Assembly: GCA_023411395.1 (NCBI GenBank)
Contig: JAEYOV010000071.1
Span: forward strand, 201,956-265,955
Direction of reading: 5' to 3'
From: Bacillota bacterium
Lineage (GTDB): Bacteria; Bacillota; Clostridia; Christensenellales; Aristaeellaceae
Length of the DNA: 64,000 bases
Position 1 is the first letter of the stretch. The number at the start of each line of letters is the position of its first letter. The translations under genes and the position numbers were made by a program. This document shows, piece by piece, positions 9,944 to 18,471 of the stretch. The notes below the pieces were generated by a model. It ran no database searches. It saw nothing but the letters and a program-made list of their open reading frames with translations, and was not told the DNA's origin.

Positions 9944-11713
9944 ATGTACGAGCGCAGTCCATTGCTGGTGACGAGGAAATACAAGGAATACTTGCTGTCC
10001 GCTATACTTATGTCCTCTGCTGTCTCGCTGGCGACCGTGGTGGACAGCATGCTTGTAGGTATCCTGCTTGGCAGTACCGCACTGTCGGCGGTGGGGCTGA
10101 CGGCACCGGTCATCTATGGCATTAATTTGCTTTTCCTGCTGTTCTGTGTGGGTGGCTTGACCAGCGCCTCCATCGCCAAGGGTAGAAGGGATCAAAAAAG
10201 CGCAGACGTTTTTTTCACTGTAAGTCTTATAGGCAGTGTTGTCTGCACGATGATATATGCTGTTGTAATTTGGATCGTTTTAGATCCTTTATCGGCATCG
10301 CTCAGCCAAGGAAATGCCCAAGTCAAAATGCTGATCAAGAACTACATGCGAATGATTGTACTGGCAGGCCCTCTGATCACCATCGCTTTTGGGCTTGCTC
10401 AGTTCAATCGTGCGGACGGGAAACCAAAGGCGGCAGCGGTGGTTGCCCTTACGTCCAATGCCGTGAACTTGGTGCTCGATTATGTACTGATCCGATATGC
10501 AGGAATGGGAATTGCAGGGGCAGGGCTTTCTACCGCGCTGGGGTATGTGGTTGGCGTGGGACTTGTGATGCCCTATCTGTTATCGAATAAGCGCACCTTC
10601 CACTTCACCTGGCCGGGCCGGGATTTTTGGGCACGCCTTGTTCGTGTTCTGCGTATCGGGCTTCCTAAGGGTCTCAACCAAGGGACGTCACTTCTTCGGT
10701 CCATGGTACTCAACGCCATCATCATGGCATCCTTGGGTTCTCCGGGGATGGCTGCAATGGCAGTTTGCATCAACGCGCTGGCAATCGCCACCATCTTCAT
10801 CGGCAGCGCTTCAGATACCATGCTGCCCATAATCGGCACACTCTATGGCGAAGGGGACGCCGTCGGTATTCGCGGTGCAGTGAAAACCGCCAGCCGGGTC
10901 ATGCTGATCGCAAGCACGCTTATCGTGCTGTTCTTCCTCAGTTTCCCCAAGGTGGCGGGTGGGTGGTTTGGCATCACATCAGCACAGGATTTAGCCGTAA
11001 TGATTCCCGCGCTGCGCATGTTCGCGCTGAGCCTTCCCTTCTTTGCAATGAACAATTTGCTGCAGAACTTTTATGCTACCACCGGCCGCGAAAAGCTGGC
11101 ATCAGCGATGGCCTTACTGGATGGTTTTATCTTTGTGGTGCTTTTTGCGCTGGCGCTTACACATATTGATGGCCGGCTATTCTGGCTTTGCTACCTTTTA
11201 TCCGAGATTGCCACCCTTGGTGCGGCGCTTCTGATGGGGCGGCGCGTGCGTCGTAAGGAGCCTGTTCATGGCATGCTGCTTTTGCATGAGGACGAACCCG
11301 GCGAACTGTGGGAGGTTACGATTCCCGCCGATGTGGAGGCGGCTACCGGCGTATCAAAGCAGATTATAGAGTTCGGTGTACGCCAGGGACTGTCGCCAGT
11401 ACTCGCAAACCGGATGGGCCTGGCTGTGGAGGAAATGGCTGTGAACACCGCCGTGCACGGCGCCGATAAAAACAAGGGAACTTCGATGGACATTCGGGTA
11501 CGTATGACGCCTTTACAACTGGTTATCAGTCTGAGGGACAACGGTATCCCCTTCAATCCAACGGTATATGAGGAAAATGGCGAGGAGCCCTTTGCGATTG
11601 GCGGCATCGCAGTAGCACGCCGAATAGCGGCAAAGACAGAATATACCCATCAACTGGGCTTCAACACCACCGTGCTGGTATTTAATCGCGAGCCGTCAGC
11701 TGTTGCACTGTAA
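9944..11713 (+). CDS. MATE-family exporter with C-terminal GHKL ATPase domain
   Basis: A 589-residue protein. Residues 1 to about 445 form a twelve-helix MATE (multidrug and toxic compound extrusion) transporter; GSTALSAVGL and the long second half of hydrophobic helices are typical. Residues about 455-589 are a HATPase_c/GHKL domain like that of anti-sigma kinases and histidine kinases, with an N-box (VEEMAVNTAVHG, about residue 494) and a G1 box (DNGIPFNP, about 532), followed by GGIAVARR. MATE proteins are usually about 450 residues, so the extra domain is a real fusion and not an overrun, as the frame is unbroken. It stands divergent from the NRPS and is the natural candidate to export the peptide product or confer self-protection. 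The role of the ATPase part (sensing, regulating or energising transport) is unknown. The start has AAGGAGG ten bases upstream. Confidence 0.92.
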   Translation: MYERSPLLVTRKYKEYLLSAILMSSAVSLATVVDSMLVGILLGSTALSAVGLTAPVIYGINLLFLLFCVGGLTSASIAKGRRDQKSADVFFTVSLIGSVVCTMIYAVVIWIVLDPLSASLSQGNAQVKMLIKNYMRMIVLAGPLITIAFGLAQFNRADGKPKAAAVVALTSNAVNLVLDYVLIRYAGMGIAGAGLSTALGYVVGVGLVMPYLLSNKRTFHFTWPGRDFWARLVRVLRIGLPKGLNQGTSLLRSMVLNAIIMASLGSPGMAAMAVCINALAIATIFIGSASDTMLPIIGTLYGEGDAVGIRGAVKTASRVMLIASTLIVLFFLSFPKVAGGWFGITSAQDLAVMIPALRMFALSLPFFAMNNLLQNFYATTGREKLASAMALLDGFIFVVLFALALTHIDGRLFWLCYLLSEIATLGAALLMGRRVRRKEPVHGMLLLHEDEPGELWEVTIPADVEAATGVSKQIIEFGVRQGLSPVLANRMGLAVEEMAVNTAVHGADKNKGTSMDIRVRMTPLQLVISLRDNGIPFNPTVYEENGEEPFAIGGIAVARRIAAKTEYTHQLGFNTTVLVFNREPSAVAL

Positions 11714-11963
11714 TTCCAATCAGAGAGCTAATGAAAAATGAATTCCAAGGCAAATATTTATCCAGCGTTTCTACTTGCAGGCTCCTGTACATGTCATTGC
11801 CATGAGGATATGTGAAATCACTGTTCCATGACGTGCTCTAGCTGGTGGACTATGGGGAAGTGCTTGACACCTTACTGGGCAGGTATTTCACCGAGAAACC
11901 CGCGCTTTACGATTGGCGGTTCAGCGTACTAATTTGGTGCAAGAGTTGTTCATCCACGAAACC
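11714..11963. other. Non-coding stretch with possible degraded coding remnant
   Basis: No intact gene. One plus-strand frame from about 11926 reads NLVQELFIHETVEICGKK and continues to a stop at about 12017, after another frame upstream (about 11840-11920) that also looks protein-like. This could be a decayed, frameshifted gene, but no family was recognised. Confidence 0.25.
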
Positions 11964-12082
11964 GTGGAAATATGCGGGAAAAAAGTGGCAGGAACTATCT
12001 GGGAGCATTATTTTTGAAAAAAATTGTAAAAAAGTTGCAGTGGCTTTTTTAGAGGCTAATAATAGATTATATTACATAAAGA

Positions 12083-12119
12083 AAAGACCGCTAAAAACCT
12101 AGTGTTTTCAACGGTCTTT
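12083..12119 (-). terminator. Terminator hairpin copy behind the tRNA fragment
   Basis: AAGACCG and CGGTCTT arms with an inner AAAAC/GTTTT pairing around CTAGT. It is the counterpart of the terminator at 17363-17395 and lies directly downstream of the tRNA-Pro remnant on the minus strand. Confidence 0.6.
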
Positions 12120-12123
12120 TGAC

Positions 12124-12166
12124 TGGTCTGGGTGAGAGGATTTGAACCTACGTCCTCTTGAATCCC
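12124..12166 (-). pseudogene. tRNA-Pro 3'-half remnant
   Basis: Reading the minus strand, this gives the tRNA from the anticodon loop (GGG) through the variable loop, T arm (GGTTCAAATCC), acceptor strand (CACCCAG), discriminator A and CCA. It differs from the intact copy at 17401-17477 at only a few positions. The 5' acceptor strand and D arm are missing, so it cannot form a tRNA. Such 3'-end copies are typical of the far end of elements inserted into tRNA genes. Confidence 0.75.
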
Positions 12167-12741
12167 AACCACAAAAAAATGTAATTTAGTATCGCGAATT
12201 GTCCTGGAGAAATAAGGATTTGTAAGTCTTTGATCGGACACAGGTGACAGAAAAAAGTTGAAAAAAGGTTGTAATGCGGAAGCAGAAAAGTGTCTAGTGG
12301 CCGGAGTCTATTGCAGATCAGGATTTCACATCTATCGCAGATTCTATTATTGACTCAACAAATGCAAGTACAGCGTTGGCCACCTGCTTACGATATGGGT
12401 GATCCTTGCTGACAACACCGTCATTGACTGGGGAAGAAATATTGCATAGTCAATCGGGGCAGAAAAGCTACTGTTGAGACCACTTTGTCATGTGAGCTTG
12501 TGTGGATCATATCCAGGTATCAAAATGAGGTTTTCGCTCCCACTTCCGTTTGTTTTTTGTAAACACACTGGTTACCAGCTTCCATTGAAAAGCAACTGTG
12601 ATTCAATAAAACAAGCGGCTTTGGAATAGTGCCCAAGTCTCAAAACTGGTTTGAGCGCTATCATTCGAGTGCTACGGGCGAGCGGATACGGCTGCATTCA
12701 TTTGTTTCCATAAATACTCTGTATATATTTATAGTGAAATG
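12167..12741. other. Intergenic region without intact gene
   Basis: No convincing gene on either strand. A minus-strand frame ending at 12318 reads NISSPVNDGVVSKDHPYRKQ and then about 20 further residues (12441 down to 12318), which resembles a genuine C-terminus, but an in-frame stop lies just upstream. It may be a decayed gene left from the inserted segment. Confidence 0.3.
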
Positions 12742-12750
12742 TGTTAGAAT
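12742..12750 (+). promoter_or_regulatory. Possible extended -10 promoter for the glycosyltransferase pair
   Basis: TGTTAGAAT matches an extended -10 element (TGn followed by TAGAAT) about 100 bases before the first glycosyltransferase start. No good -35 is present. Confidence 0.25.
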
Positions 12751-12852
12751 TACAAGCTGAATATTGTACAAAAAGCTTTGAAATTCTGTTTTGGTATGGC
12801 TGTCTGGCGAACTGCTTTGTTTTTCACCACAGACTTTGACGGGTGAGATTGA

Positions 12853-14988
12853 ATGGCTTTTACCTGGAGCTCTCGTTCTATTGCAGATGCAAGGCAAGCA
12901 ACGATCTCCAAAACAACATACGAGGATGGTGACTTGATGGAACATATTGTTCAAAGCATAGGGCTGGCCGTTGCGATTGGTTTTATCGTTTTCAGTATTG
13001 ATGAATTTATTTGGGATATATGCAATATTATTCGCAACATCAGGCGTGGGGTAGATAACCGCCTGCCAATAGACCGTCTTGATGCTGCACCGCCCAAATT
13101 GCTAGCGGTGATTGTTGCAGCATGGCGTGAAGACAATGTGATTGAAGATGTCATAGAAAATATGTTGTTGTCAGTCCAGTACCCCAAATCCATGTACCAT
13201 GTTTTTATCGGCGTATATCCGAACGACGAGCCGACCATCAACGCTGTAAAAAGCCTTACCCAAAAGTATGAAAATGTGCATATGGTCATAAATGCCCGAT
13301 CAGGCCCAACCTGTAAAGCGAACAATATCAACAATATCATACGGTACGTCAAGCAATATGAGAGCGAGCGCCAATGGCGCTTCAGTTCCGTTACCATACA
13401 TGATTCCGAGGATGTTGTACATCCTTATGAACTCAAACTTACGAACTACCTGCTTGATACATACAACGTGATACAATTCCCCGTGATACCATTGCAGAAA
13501 ATGCCCGCATTATTGAAGAATATTTTCCAGGGTATGACGACCGGCACGTATGCCGACGAATTTGCGGAAAACCATTACAGGGCGATGGGCACACGGGAGG
13601 CAATGTCTGCCGTCGTTCCATCCGCAGGGACCGGCTATGTTATCTCGCATGCAATACTCGACCTATTTGGGGATGAACCGATTTTCCCCGAGGACAGCTT
13701 GACCGAGGACTATAAACTATCTCTGATTCTGGCCCAAAAGGGTTTTCAGACACATTTTGTTCTAGAAAAAGTCCCTCGCTTGATGGATAACCATACGGTA
13801 CGATGGGATTTCGTCGCGACAAGAAGCTTTTTTCCCAGTACATTCCAAACAGCCGTCAGGCAAAAAACACGCTGGATCTACGGCATCACGATGCAGTCCG
13901 CCAAAATATCTGAGATTTTCAAGCCCGGCTTACTGGGGTTCGCGGGTAGATATTCGCTTTATAAGGATTTGAAGGCCAAACTGAGCAACATGATGGTGCT
14001 GCCCGGCTACCTCGTTTTTCTCTATTTTGTTTTATCGCTGTTAGTTGCGATCCCCTTCATGTATCCACAGGGCTCGCTGGCGTATGGGCTATGTGTAGCG
14101 CTGACATTCCTGATGGTTTTCCGTCAACTGATGCGGGCCGTAGCAATTGCGAACTTCTACGGCTTCAAAAGTATGGCTGTTGCATGCCTGCTTCCCCCTC
14201 TGCTGCCGATTCGCCTGGTTTGGGGCAATATTATAAACATGGCCGCAACCTTTCAAGCATGGAAGCTTTACTGCCTTGGAACGGGAGCCAAAAAGAAAAA
14301 TAAGAAAGTCACATGGAGCAAAACTGACCATACGTTTTTGCAGAAGCAGGTTTTGCGTCGCTACTACCGGAACATTGGAGACGTATTGCTGGAAAAGCAA
14401 TATATCGGTGTCAGCACCTTGAGCAATGCGCTCCGGCGTAGCAAAGAGGATGGATTGCGCATCGGCGAAGTCCTTATACGGCAAGGCCTTGTGTCGGAAG
14501 AACAATTGATGGAAGCTGTCGCAAATGTTCATCACATGATCTTTGTCGGCAAACTTTCGGTTTTTGCCGGCAATCATTCGGCCGCATTTGATAAAGCGTC
14601 CCTTGAGAGGCTGCTCATTTTCCCCCTCCTGAAAACGGGGTCCCGATATGTTTTTGCCATGACAGAATCCTCCAATATCAAGGAAATACCTGGAGCGCTC
14701 GGCGTTCAGGCAGAAAACTGCTTTTTTGTTTATACGACCAAAGCTAACATTCTTGCGGCCATTCAATGCCAGAATGAGGGCGCGTCCCTGGTGTATCAAT
14801 CCGTCAGCCAATATCTTGATATTGGTGCAATTACATGGGAACAAGCTGTGCTGATAATGGATAAGTATCATTTCGCTCCGGACATACTAGCCTACATGGG
14901 ACTGAAAACGGATGCTTATGCTGCGGAGAAACCCGTTGCTTTTGCGGCGAACGTGGAGGTTTCGGTAGCACAGCAGTTGGGGATCTGA
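12853..14988 (+). CDS. GT2 membrane glycosyltransferase with C-terminal MshEN domain (NfrB-like)
   Basis: A 711-residue inner-membrane processive-type glycosyltransferase. One N-terminal helix (about residues 30-58) precedes a GT-A domain with HDSEDVVHP (about 183, nucleotide-sugar/metal binding), SLTEDYK (about 280) and the QxxRW acceptor motif (QKTRWIYG, about 337). Further membrane helices follow at about 380-480. From about residue 500 the protein has a MshEN/GspE-N-type domain (RNIGDVLLEKQYIG and a second half RIGEVLIRQGLV), a fold known to bind c-di-GMP in MshE and NfrB. The likely role is c-di-GMP-controlled synthesis or secretion of a surface polysaccharide. The start at 12853 has only a weak ribosome site; ATG 12937, just before the first helix, is an alternative. 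It is followed after 40 bases by a second glycosyltransferase, and both lie inside the tRNA-bounded segment. Confidence 0.88.
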   Translation: MAFTWSSRSIADARQATISKTTYEDGDLMEHIVQSIGLAVAIGFIVFSIDEFIWDICNIIRNIRRGVDNRLPIDRLDAAPPKLLAVIVAAWREDNVIEDVIENMLLSVQYPKSMYHVFIGVYPNDEPTINAVKSLTQKYENVHMVINARSGPTCKANNINNIIRYVKQYESERQWRFSSVTIHDSEDVVHPYELKLTNYLLDTYNVIQFPVIPLQKMPALLKNIFQGMTTGTYADEFAENHYRAMGTREAMSAVVPSAGTGYVISHAILDLFGDEPIFPEDSLTEDYKLSLILAQKGFQTHFVLEKVPRLMDNHTVRWDFVATRSFFPSTFQTAVRQKTRWIYGITMQSAKISEIFKPGLLGFAGRYSLYKDLKAKLSNMMVLPGYLVFLYFVLSLLVAIPFMYPQGSLAYGLCVALTFLMVFRQLMRAVAIANFYGFKSMAVACLLPPLLPIRLVWGNIINMAATFQAWKLYCLGTGAKKKNKKVTWSKTDHTFLQKQVLRRYYRNIGDVLLEKQYIGVSTLSNALRRSKEDGLRIGEVLIRQGLVSEEQLMEAVANVHHMIFVGKLSVFAGNHSAAFDKASLERLLIFPLLKTGSRYVFAMTESSNIKEIPGALGVQAENCFFVYTTKANILAAIQCQNEGASLVYQSVSQYLDIGAITWEQAVLIMDKYHFAPDILAYMGLKTDAYAAEKPVAFAANVEVSVAQQLGI

Positions 14989-15028
14989 CGCATTTCGGAT
15001 TCCCATTTTGTATTGGGAGGCGGGTGAA

Positions 15029-16585
15029 ATGGCAGCAAAGAAGGACTGGTTTGCCGTTCCGGCAATCGTATTATTTGAAATCTGCGTGGCATACGCTTTG
15101 TTTAGCGGTATTATGCATATTGCTGATTCCAAAGCATATCAGTCTCTTTGGTATGGCGGGGCAATATGCGTTCTTGCAATCGCATGGATGGTTGTCCATT
15201 TCGCGTCCAGGTGTGTGGCGCGGGTGAATCTTTTTATCCTGAAGCTGAATAAAAAGCGGCACGCTGTCATCGCTGAACGGACCATTTTTGCTTGTGTAAT
15301 AGCTGCAAGCGCCTTTATCAGGATCTGGGTAATCTCAAAACTTCCGATCTCCCCATCGTCGGATTTTCAATCCTATTATCAGGTTGCAGAATTGCTTCAA
15401 AGAAGCAGCCTTGGCGGTTCGGGCTACAGCGACTACATTGCACAATTTCCGCATGTCATCGGATATCCGTTTATCCTGTCGCTCCTCTTCAGGATCACGG
15501 GACCTTCGCTTCAGGCTGGTCTTTATCTGAATCTGACGGCTAGTTTGATCAATGTTTTTTTGACCTATCGCATTGCCCGTACGCTGTGCGGGCGCGTGGG
15601 CGGTATGATCGCATTGCTTATGGCGGCATTCTGGCCTTCCCAAATTTTGTATGGGGCGATCCTTGCGTCCGAGCCTGTCTTTACCTGTATGCTGCTGTTT
15701 TCTATATGGCTTTTTATTTATTTGTATCGGTATCCGGTTAGATTGGATAATAGGGAAGGTTCCATATTCTTGTGCTTCCTTCTGGGCAGTTCCATTGCAC
15801 TGGCCAACGCCGTCCGGCCCCTGTCGCTCTTACTGCTTGTTTCGGCGATTCTCTGTATCATACCCTTTACCGTAAAATATGATGAAAATGAGAAGATGCT
15901 CAATAGCAAACTAAGCCGGGCGTCCAGCCAGGGTTGGTTCCTCGCCCTGATGATCACGTTTAGTTTCTTTCTTTGCAGTCAGCTGATTTCCGCGTCCATT
16001 TCCAACACGATCGCTCACAAACTGCCCGGGAGCAGCGTATCTTTTGGCTACAACCTTATGGTCGGCGTCAATATTGAGGCAAAGGGAGCATGGAATCAGC
16101 AGGATGCGGATTTTTTTGCAAATGAGTTTGCATTGGCAAACTCAGCACAGGCGGCCCATCGGGCTAGCGTAGCCGTTGCGCTGCAGCGCATTAGCAGTGA
16201 TCCTTATGGGGTTCTTAATCTGTCCATGGAGAAATTTACATTCCTCTGGGGAAACGACGATTATGCCAAGACATGGACTACGCTCTTTCTGGAACAGCAG
16301 GGCGAGCTGACCAAGGAACGTCAAAACATCATCCATCGATTTACTCAATGGAATGAATACTTCTATCTTCTGAGCATTTTCCTTTCCTCTGTTTTTGGGT
16401 TCCAAGCATTGAAACAGAAGCATGCCGGGCCGGTACAAGCGCTGATTATGCTGTTTGTCGGCACGGTTATTTTGCATATGTTGCTGGAAAGCCAGAACCG
16501 CTATCACTATTTTATGCTGCCTGTCTTTACGATCCTCGCTTCCATGAGCATTGCAGAAACATACCATAGCTATATCCGCGTTTAA
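15029..16585 (+). CDS. GT-C fold membrane glycosyltransferase (ArnT/PMT-like, GT39 type)
   Basis: A 518-residue polytopic membrane protein. After two N-terminal helices comes the acidic first loop with SPSSDFQSYY, the region where GT-C enzymes place catalytic acidic residues, then about eight or more helices with typical GT-C wording (GYPFILSLLFRI, FWPSQILYGA). Family members transfer a sugar from a polyprenyl-phosphate donor on the outer face of the membrane. The ATG at 15029 was chosen because GGGAGG lies eight bases upstream; a TTG at 15008 has no site. The gap to the preceding GT2 gene is 40 bases, so the pair is probably one operon. Acceptor and donor are unknown. Confidence 0.8.
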   Translation: MAAKKDWFAVPAIVLFEICVAYALFSGIMHIADSKAYQSLWYGGAICVLAIAWMVVHFASRCVARVNLFILKLNKKRHAVIAERTIFACVIAASAFIRIWVISKLPISPSSDFQSYYQVAELLQRSSLGGSGYSDYIAQFPHVIGYPFILSLLFRITGPSLQAGLYLNLTASLINVFLTYRIARTLCGRVGGMIALLMAAFWPSQILYGAILASEPVFTCMLLFSIWLFIYLYRYPVRLDNREGSIFLCFLLGSSIALANAVRPLSLLLLVSAILCIIPFTVKYDENEKMLNSKLSRASSQGWFLALMITFSFFLCSQLISASISNTIAHKLPGSSVSFGYNLMVGVNIEAKGAWNQQDADFFANEFALANSAQAAHRASVAVALQRISSDPYGVLNLSMEKFTFLWGNDDYAKTWTTLFLEQQGELTKERQNIIHRFTQWNEYFYLLSIFLSSVFGFQALKQKHAGPVQALIMLFVGTVILHMLLESQNRYHYFMLPVFTILASMSIAETYHSYIRV

Positions 16586-16628
16586 ATCCAAGATTCAAAA
16601 CAGTCTTGACAATCTTTTAGTCTAAAGA

Positions 16629-17135
16629 ATGGCTGTCTTCAAACTTTTTGGCCTCACTAGGTGCCTTGTTTGCAGAAGACAATCCATACCCCAAAACAGA
16701 TCAGAATACAGTAAGGATTGCGCAACCGCCATGCAGATCGTCTATTTCATAACGCTTATAGAAATATTCCCTGAACATGTGTTTAACAGTATGTTTCCAA
16801 CGATTATCCTCATGAATTTGCATGATATTGCAAGAGAGCTGCGCGAGACAGGCTATGTGCAACAGGCTACAGGCTTTATCCCCAGTGGCAGACTTTATTT
16901 TGGAAAACCCGATGTTGACCCGAAAACTCCGGAGTGGCAGGGAGAGAACGTGATAGACTTGGGTAACGGCCCTTACTATGGCCATGGGATCGGTATCCAT
17001 GTAGCAGACGGTTTTAAAAGCGCGCTCAATGAGAACCGCAGAGCAGGCGCGGGGAAAACGGCGTATCTTATGGATTCGGCCGGCAGGCCTGCTTTACGAG
17101 GCTATTCACACTGTACGAACGCTATGCTGATATAA
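16629..17135 (+). pseudogene. tgl: 5'-truncated protein-glutamine gamma-glutamyltransferase (Tgl)
   Basis: From about residue 25 the frame matches the C-terminal part of spore-coat transglutaminase Tgl: DCATAMQIVY holds the catalytic Cys, LYFGKPDVDPKTPEWQGEN holds the catalytic Glu region and YYGHGIGI the catalytic His. Bacillus Tgl is about 245 residues with the Cys near 116; here roughly the first 100 residues are missing and replaced by unrelated sequence, and the last few residues also diverge. Tgl cross-links coat proteins through Gln-Lys bonds during sporulation. The truncation suggests a relic, although all three catalytic residues remain, so a short active product cannot be formally excluded. 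Confidence 0.65.
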
Positions 17136-17248
17136 TCTCAGGCCATTACAAGCATCGCGGTATCTGCCCGCATAAGCGCCTATACCGAGATCGGTCATGC
17201 GAACCGGGTGGGTGATTCGTATGGAAGATTTCAATTATGGTATTATTA

Positions 17249-17444
17249 GTGGAAATATGCAAATAAAAAATACAGGAATTATCTGGGATCGCTAATTAAA
17301 AAGTTGAAAAAAATTAAAGTAACCATTTTATCAGTTAATATAGATTATGTATCATAAAGAAAAAACCGCTGAAAACCTAGTGTTTTCAACGGTTTCTCTT
17401 TGGTCTGGGTGAGAGGATTTGAACCTCCGGCCTCTTGAACCCCA
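17249..17444. repeat. Direct repeat, copy B (inside intact tRNA-Pro)
   Basis: Counterpart of 11964-12166, about 196 bases, ending in the anticodon loop of the intact tRNA gene. See copy A for the shared blocks. Confidence 0.7.
17363..17395 (-). terminator. Rho-independent terminator of tRNA-Pro
   Basis: On the minus strand, AAACCG-T-TGAAAAC, loop ACTAG, GTTTTCA-G-CGGTTT, followed by TTTTTTCTTT. It lies a few bases after the CCA end of the tRNA. Confidence 0.85.
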
Positions 17445-17477
17445 TTCAAGCACGCTACCAAACTGCGCCACACCCAG
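17401..17477 (-). tRNA. tRNA-Pro (anticodon GGG)
   Basis: A 77-base tRNA with encoded CCA. Acceptor strands CTGGGTG and CACCCAG pair fully; the D arm is GCGCAGTTTGGTAGCGC-like; the anticodon stem CTTGA/TCAAG encloses ATGGGGT, giving anticodon GGG; the T arm is GGAGGTTCAAATCCTCT. It reads proline CCC/CCU codons. A hairpin terminator follows. A partial copy of its 3' half stands 5.3 kb downstream. Confidence 0.95.
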
Positions 17478-17657
17478 GAATCTTTTCACAGACTTGCGTC
17501 ATGCGAACAAAAGCTATTATACTGAAGGGGAGGAGCGTTGTCAAGGTTTTTTTATGGGGAACATGATCCATTTTTTTGGTACTTTGCCCGTTTTTGTGCA
17601 AACCGGAAAGGAAAGAGCGGCATCGAAAAGTATATTCCAAGCATGAGGCGGAATAGA

Positions 17658-17683
17658 ACGGTTTTGGGATGAAAACATACAAT
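17658..17683 (+). promoter_or_regulatory. Possible sigma-K-like promoter
   Basis: AC at 17658-17659, a 16-base spacer, then CATACAAT at 17676-17683 fits the late mother-cell sigma-K pattern AC-N16/17-CATAnnnTA except for the last base. It is about 70 bases upstream of the Cys/Pro-rich gene start. The pattern is short and could occur by chance. Confidence 0.35.
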
Positions 17684-17751
17684 GGGAGCGAGACCCCTTC
17701 CACAGAAAAACCATGCTTTGCCTAAATGCAAAGTCCCTGGAGGTTATAGCC

Positions 17752-18471
17752 ATGGTGAACCGTCAATGTAACTGTTCTGCGTGCAGGCCGTCCAAGCAGC
17801 CTGACCGCAGTCCGCCTTGCGCCCCCACATGGCCGCAAATGGATAAGTGCGTGCCTTGTCCGCCGCCGTGCCCTTCTCCCTGCCCGCCGCCGTGCCCTCC
17901 GCCTTGTCCGCCCAAGGACCGCTGCAAGCATGAACCGGATCCGGTCCAGGTATTGCTGCCCAGAATCATCTGCAGCGGCCGGGAATGGCAACGGCGGCTG
18001 TGCACCAAGCTGAGTGTGAGCTGCGTGCCGGAGTGTGCCCGGCCTCCATTCCAGCTTGTATCCGTGCAGCAAAGCGGCGCGCAGCCCTGGTGGGAGCCGT
18101 CCAAGTGCAATACGGGACGGGGCCAAGCGATGTTCCATGTGTTTATCCCCGTCTGCGCCTGCGTACGGGACGCCGCCGGCTGCGAATATTTTTGCCCCGC
18201 GGTGGTTGAGATGGATGCCTGCCTCCGCCTGAAATGCGCTCCTGCGGAATGCTGGCGCCATAACCTGATCATCGTACCTTGCGTGCGGCTGGTGTGTGCG
18301 CCGGTATGTTCAAACGATCTTTGCTTTGATGTGGAGTTGGAGGTTGTACTGGAATTGTTCCTGATTCACTGGGAACCCTGCTCCACCAAACCGCATAAGC
18401 CTGAATGCCGGGAGAAGCCCCTGTATCCCCAGCCCTGCCATCCGGGCTGCCATTCGCCTTATCCTTCCTAA
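17752..18471 (+). CDS. Cys/Pro-rich protein, probable spore coat or cell-surface protein
   Basis: A 239-residue protein with an exceptional number of cysteines. Residues about 20-60 form a Pro-Cys tract (CPPPCPSPCPPPCPPPCPP), followed by a longer region with repeated short beta-like segments rich in C and V (LSVSCVPEC, FHVFIPVCACV, LIIVPCVRLVCAPVC), and a Pro/His/Cys tail. There is no signal peptide or membrane helix. The Cys density suggests a disulfide-cross-linked or metal-rich assembly. A sigma-K-like promoter upstream and a transglutaminase relic nearby favour a spore-coat role, but no known family was recognised. The start has CTGGAGG nine bases upstream. Confidence 0.7.
   Translation: MVNRQCNCSACRPSKQPDRSPPCAPTWPQMDKCVPCPPPCPSPCPPPCPPPCPPKDRCKHEPDPVQVLLPRIICSGREWQRRLCTKLSVSCVPECARPPFQLVSVQQSGAQPWWEPSKCNTGRGQAMFHVFIPVCACVRDAAGCEYFCPAVVEMDACLRLKCAPAECWRHNLIIVPCVRLVCAPVCSNDLCFDVELEVVLELFLIHWEPCSTKPHKPECREKPLYPQPCHPGCHSPYPS

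Larger units (their letters stand above)
11964..12166. repeat. Direct repeat, copy A (contains tRNA-Pro 3' half and terminator)
   Basis: This stretch aligns with 17249-17444 in the same orientation. Both start with GTGGAAATATGC, then share an ATCTGGG block, an AT-rich tract, TAGATTAT/ATAAAGAAAA, the hairpin terminator and the 3' half of tRNA-Pro. The match is imperfect, so the duplication is not recent. Copy B holds the complete tRNA gene. The pair bounds the glycosyltransferase segment. Confidence 0.7.

Noticed and set aside
11845..12102. 85-codon frame beside the tRNA-Pro remnant
   Set aside because: Runs through the repeat and terminator copy and has a random-looking sequence; at best a decayed gene.
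17722..18272. Long minus-strand frames opposite the Cys/Pro-rich gene
   Set aside because: Arg/Gly-rich sequences that arise from the complement of Pro/Cys codons; no start signal.
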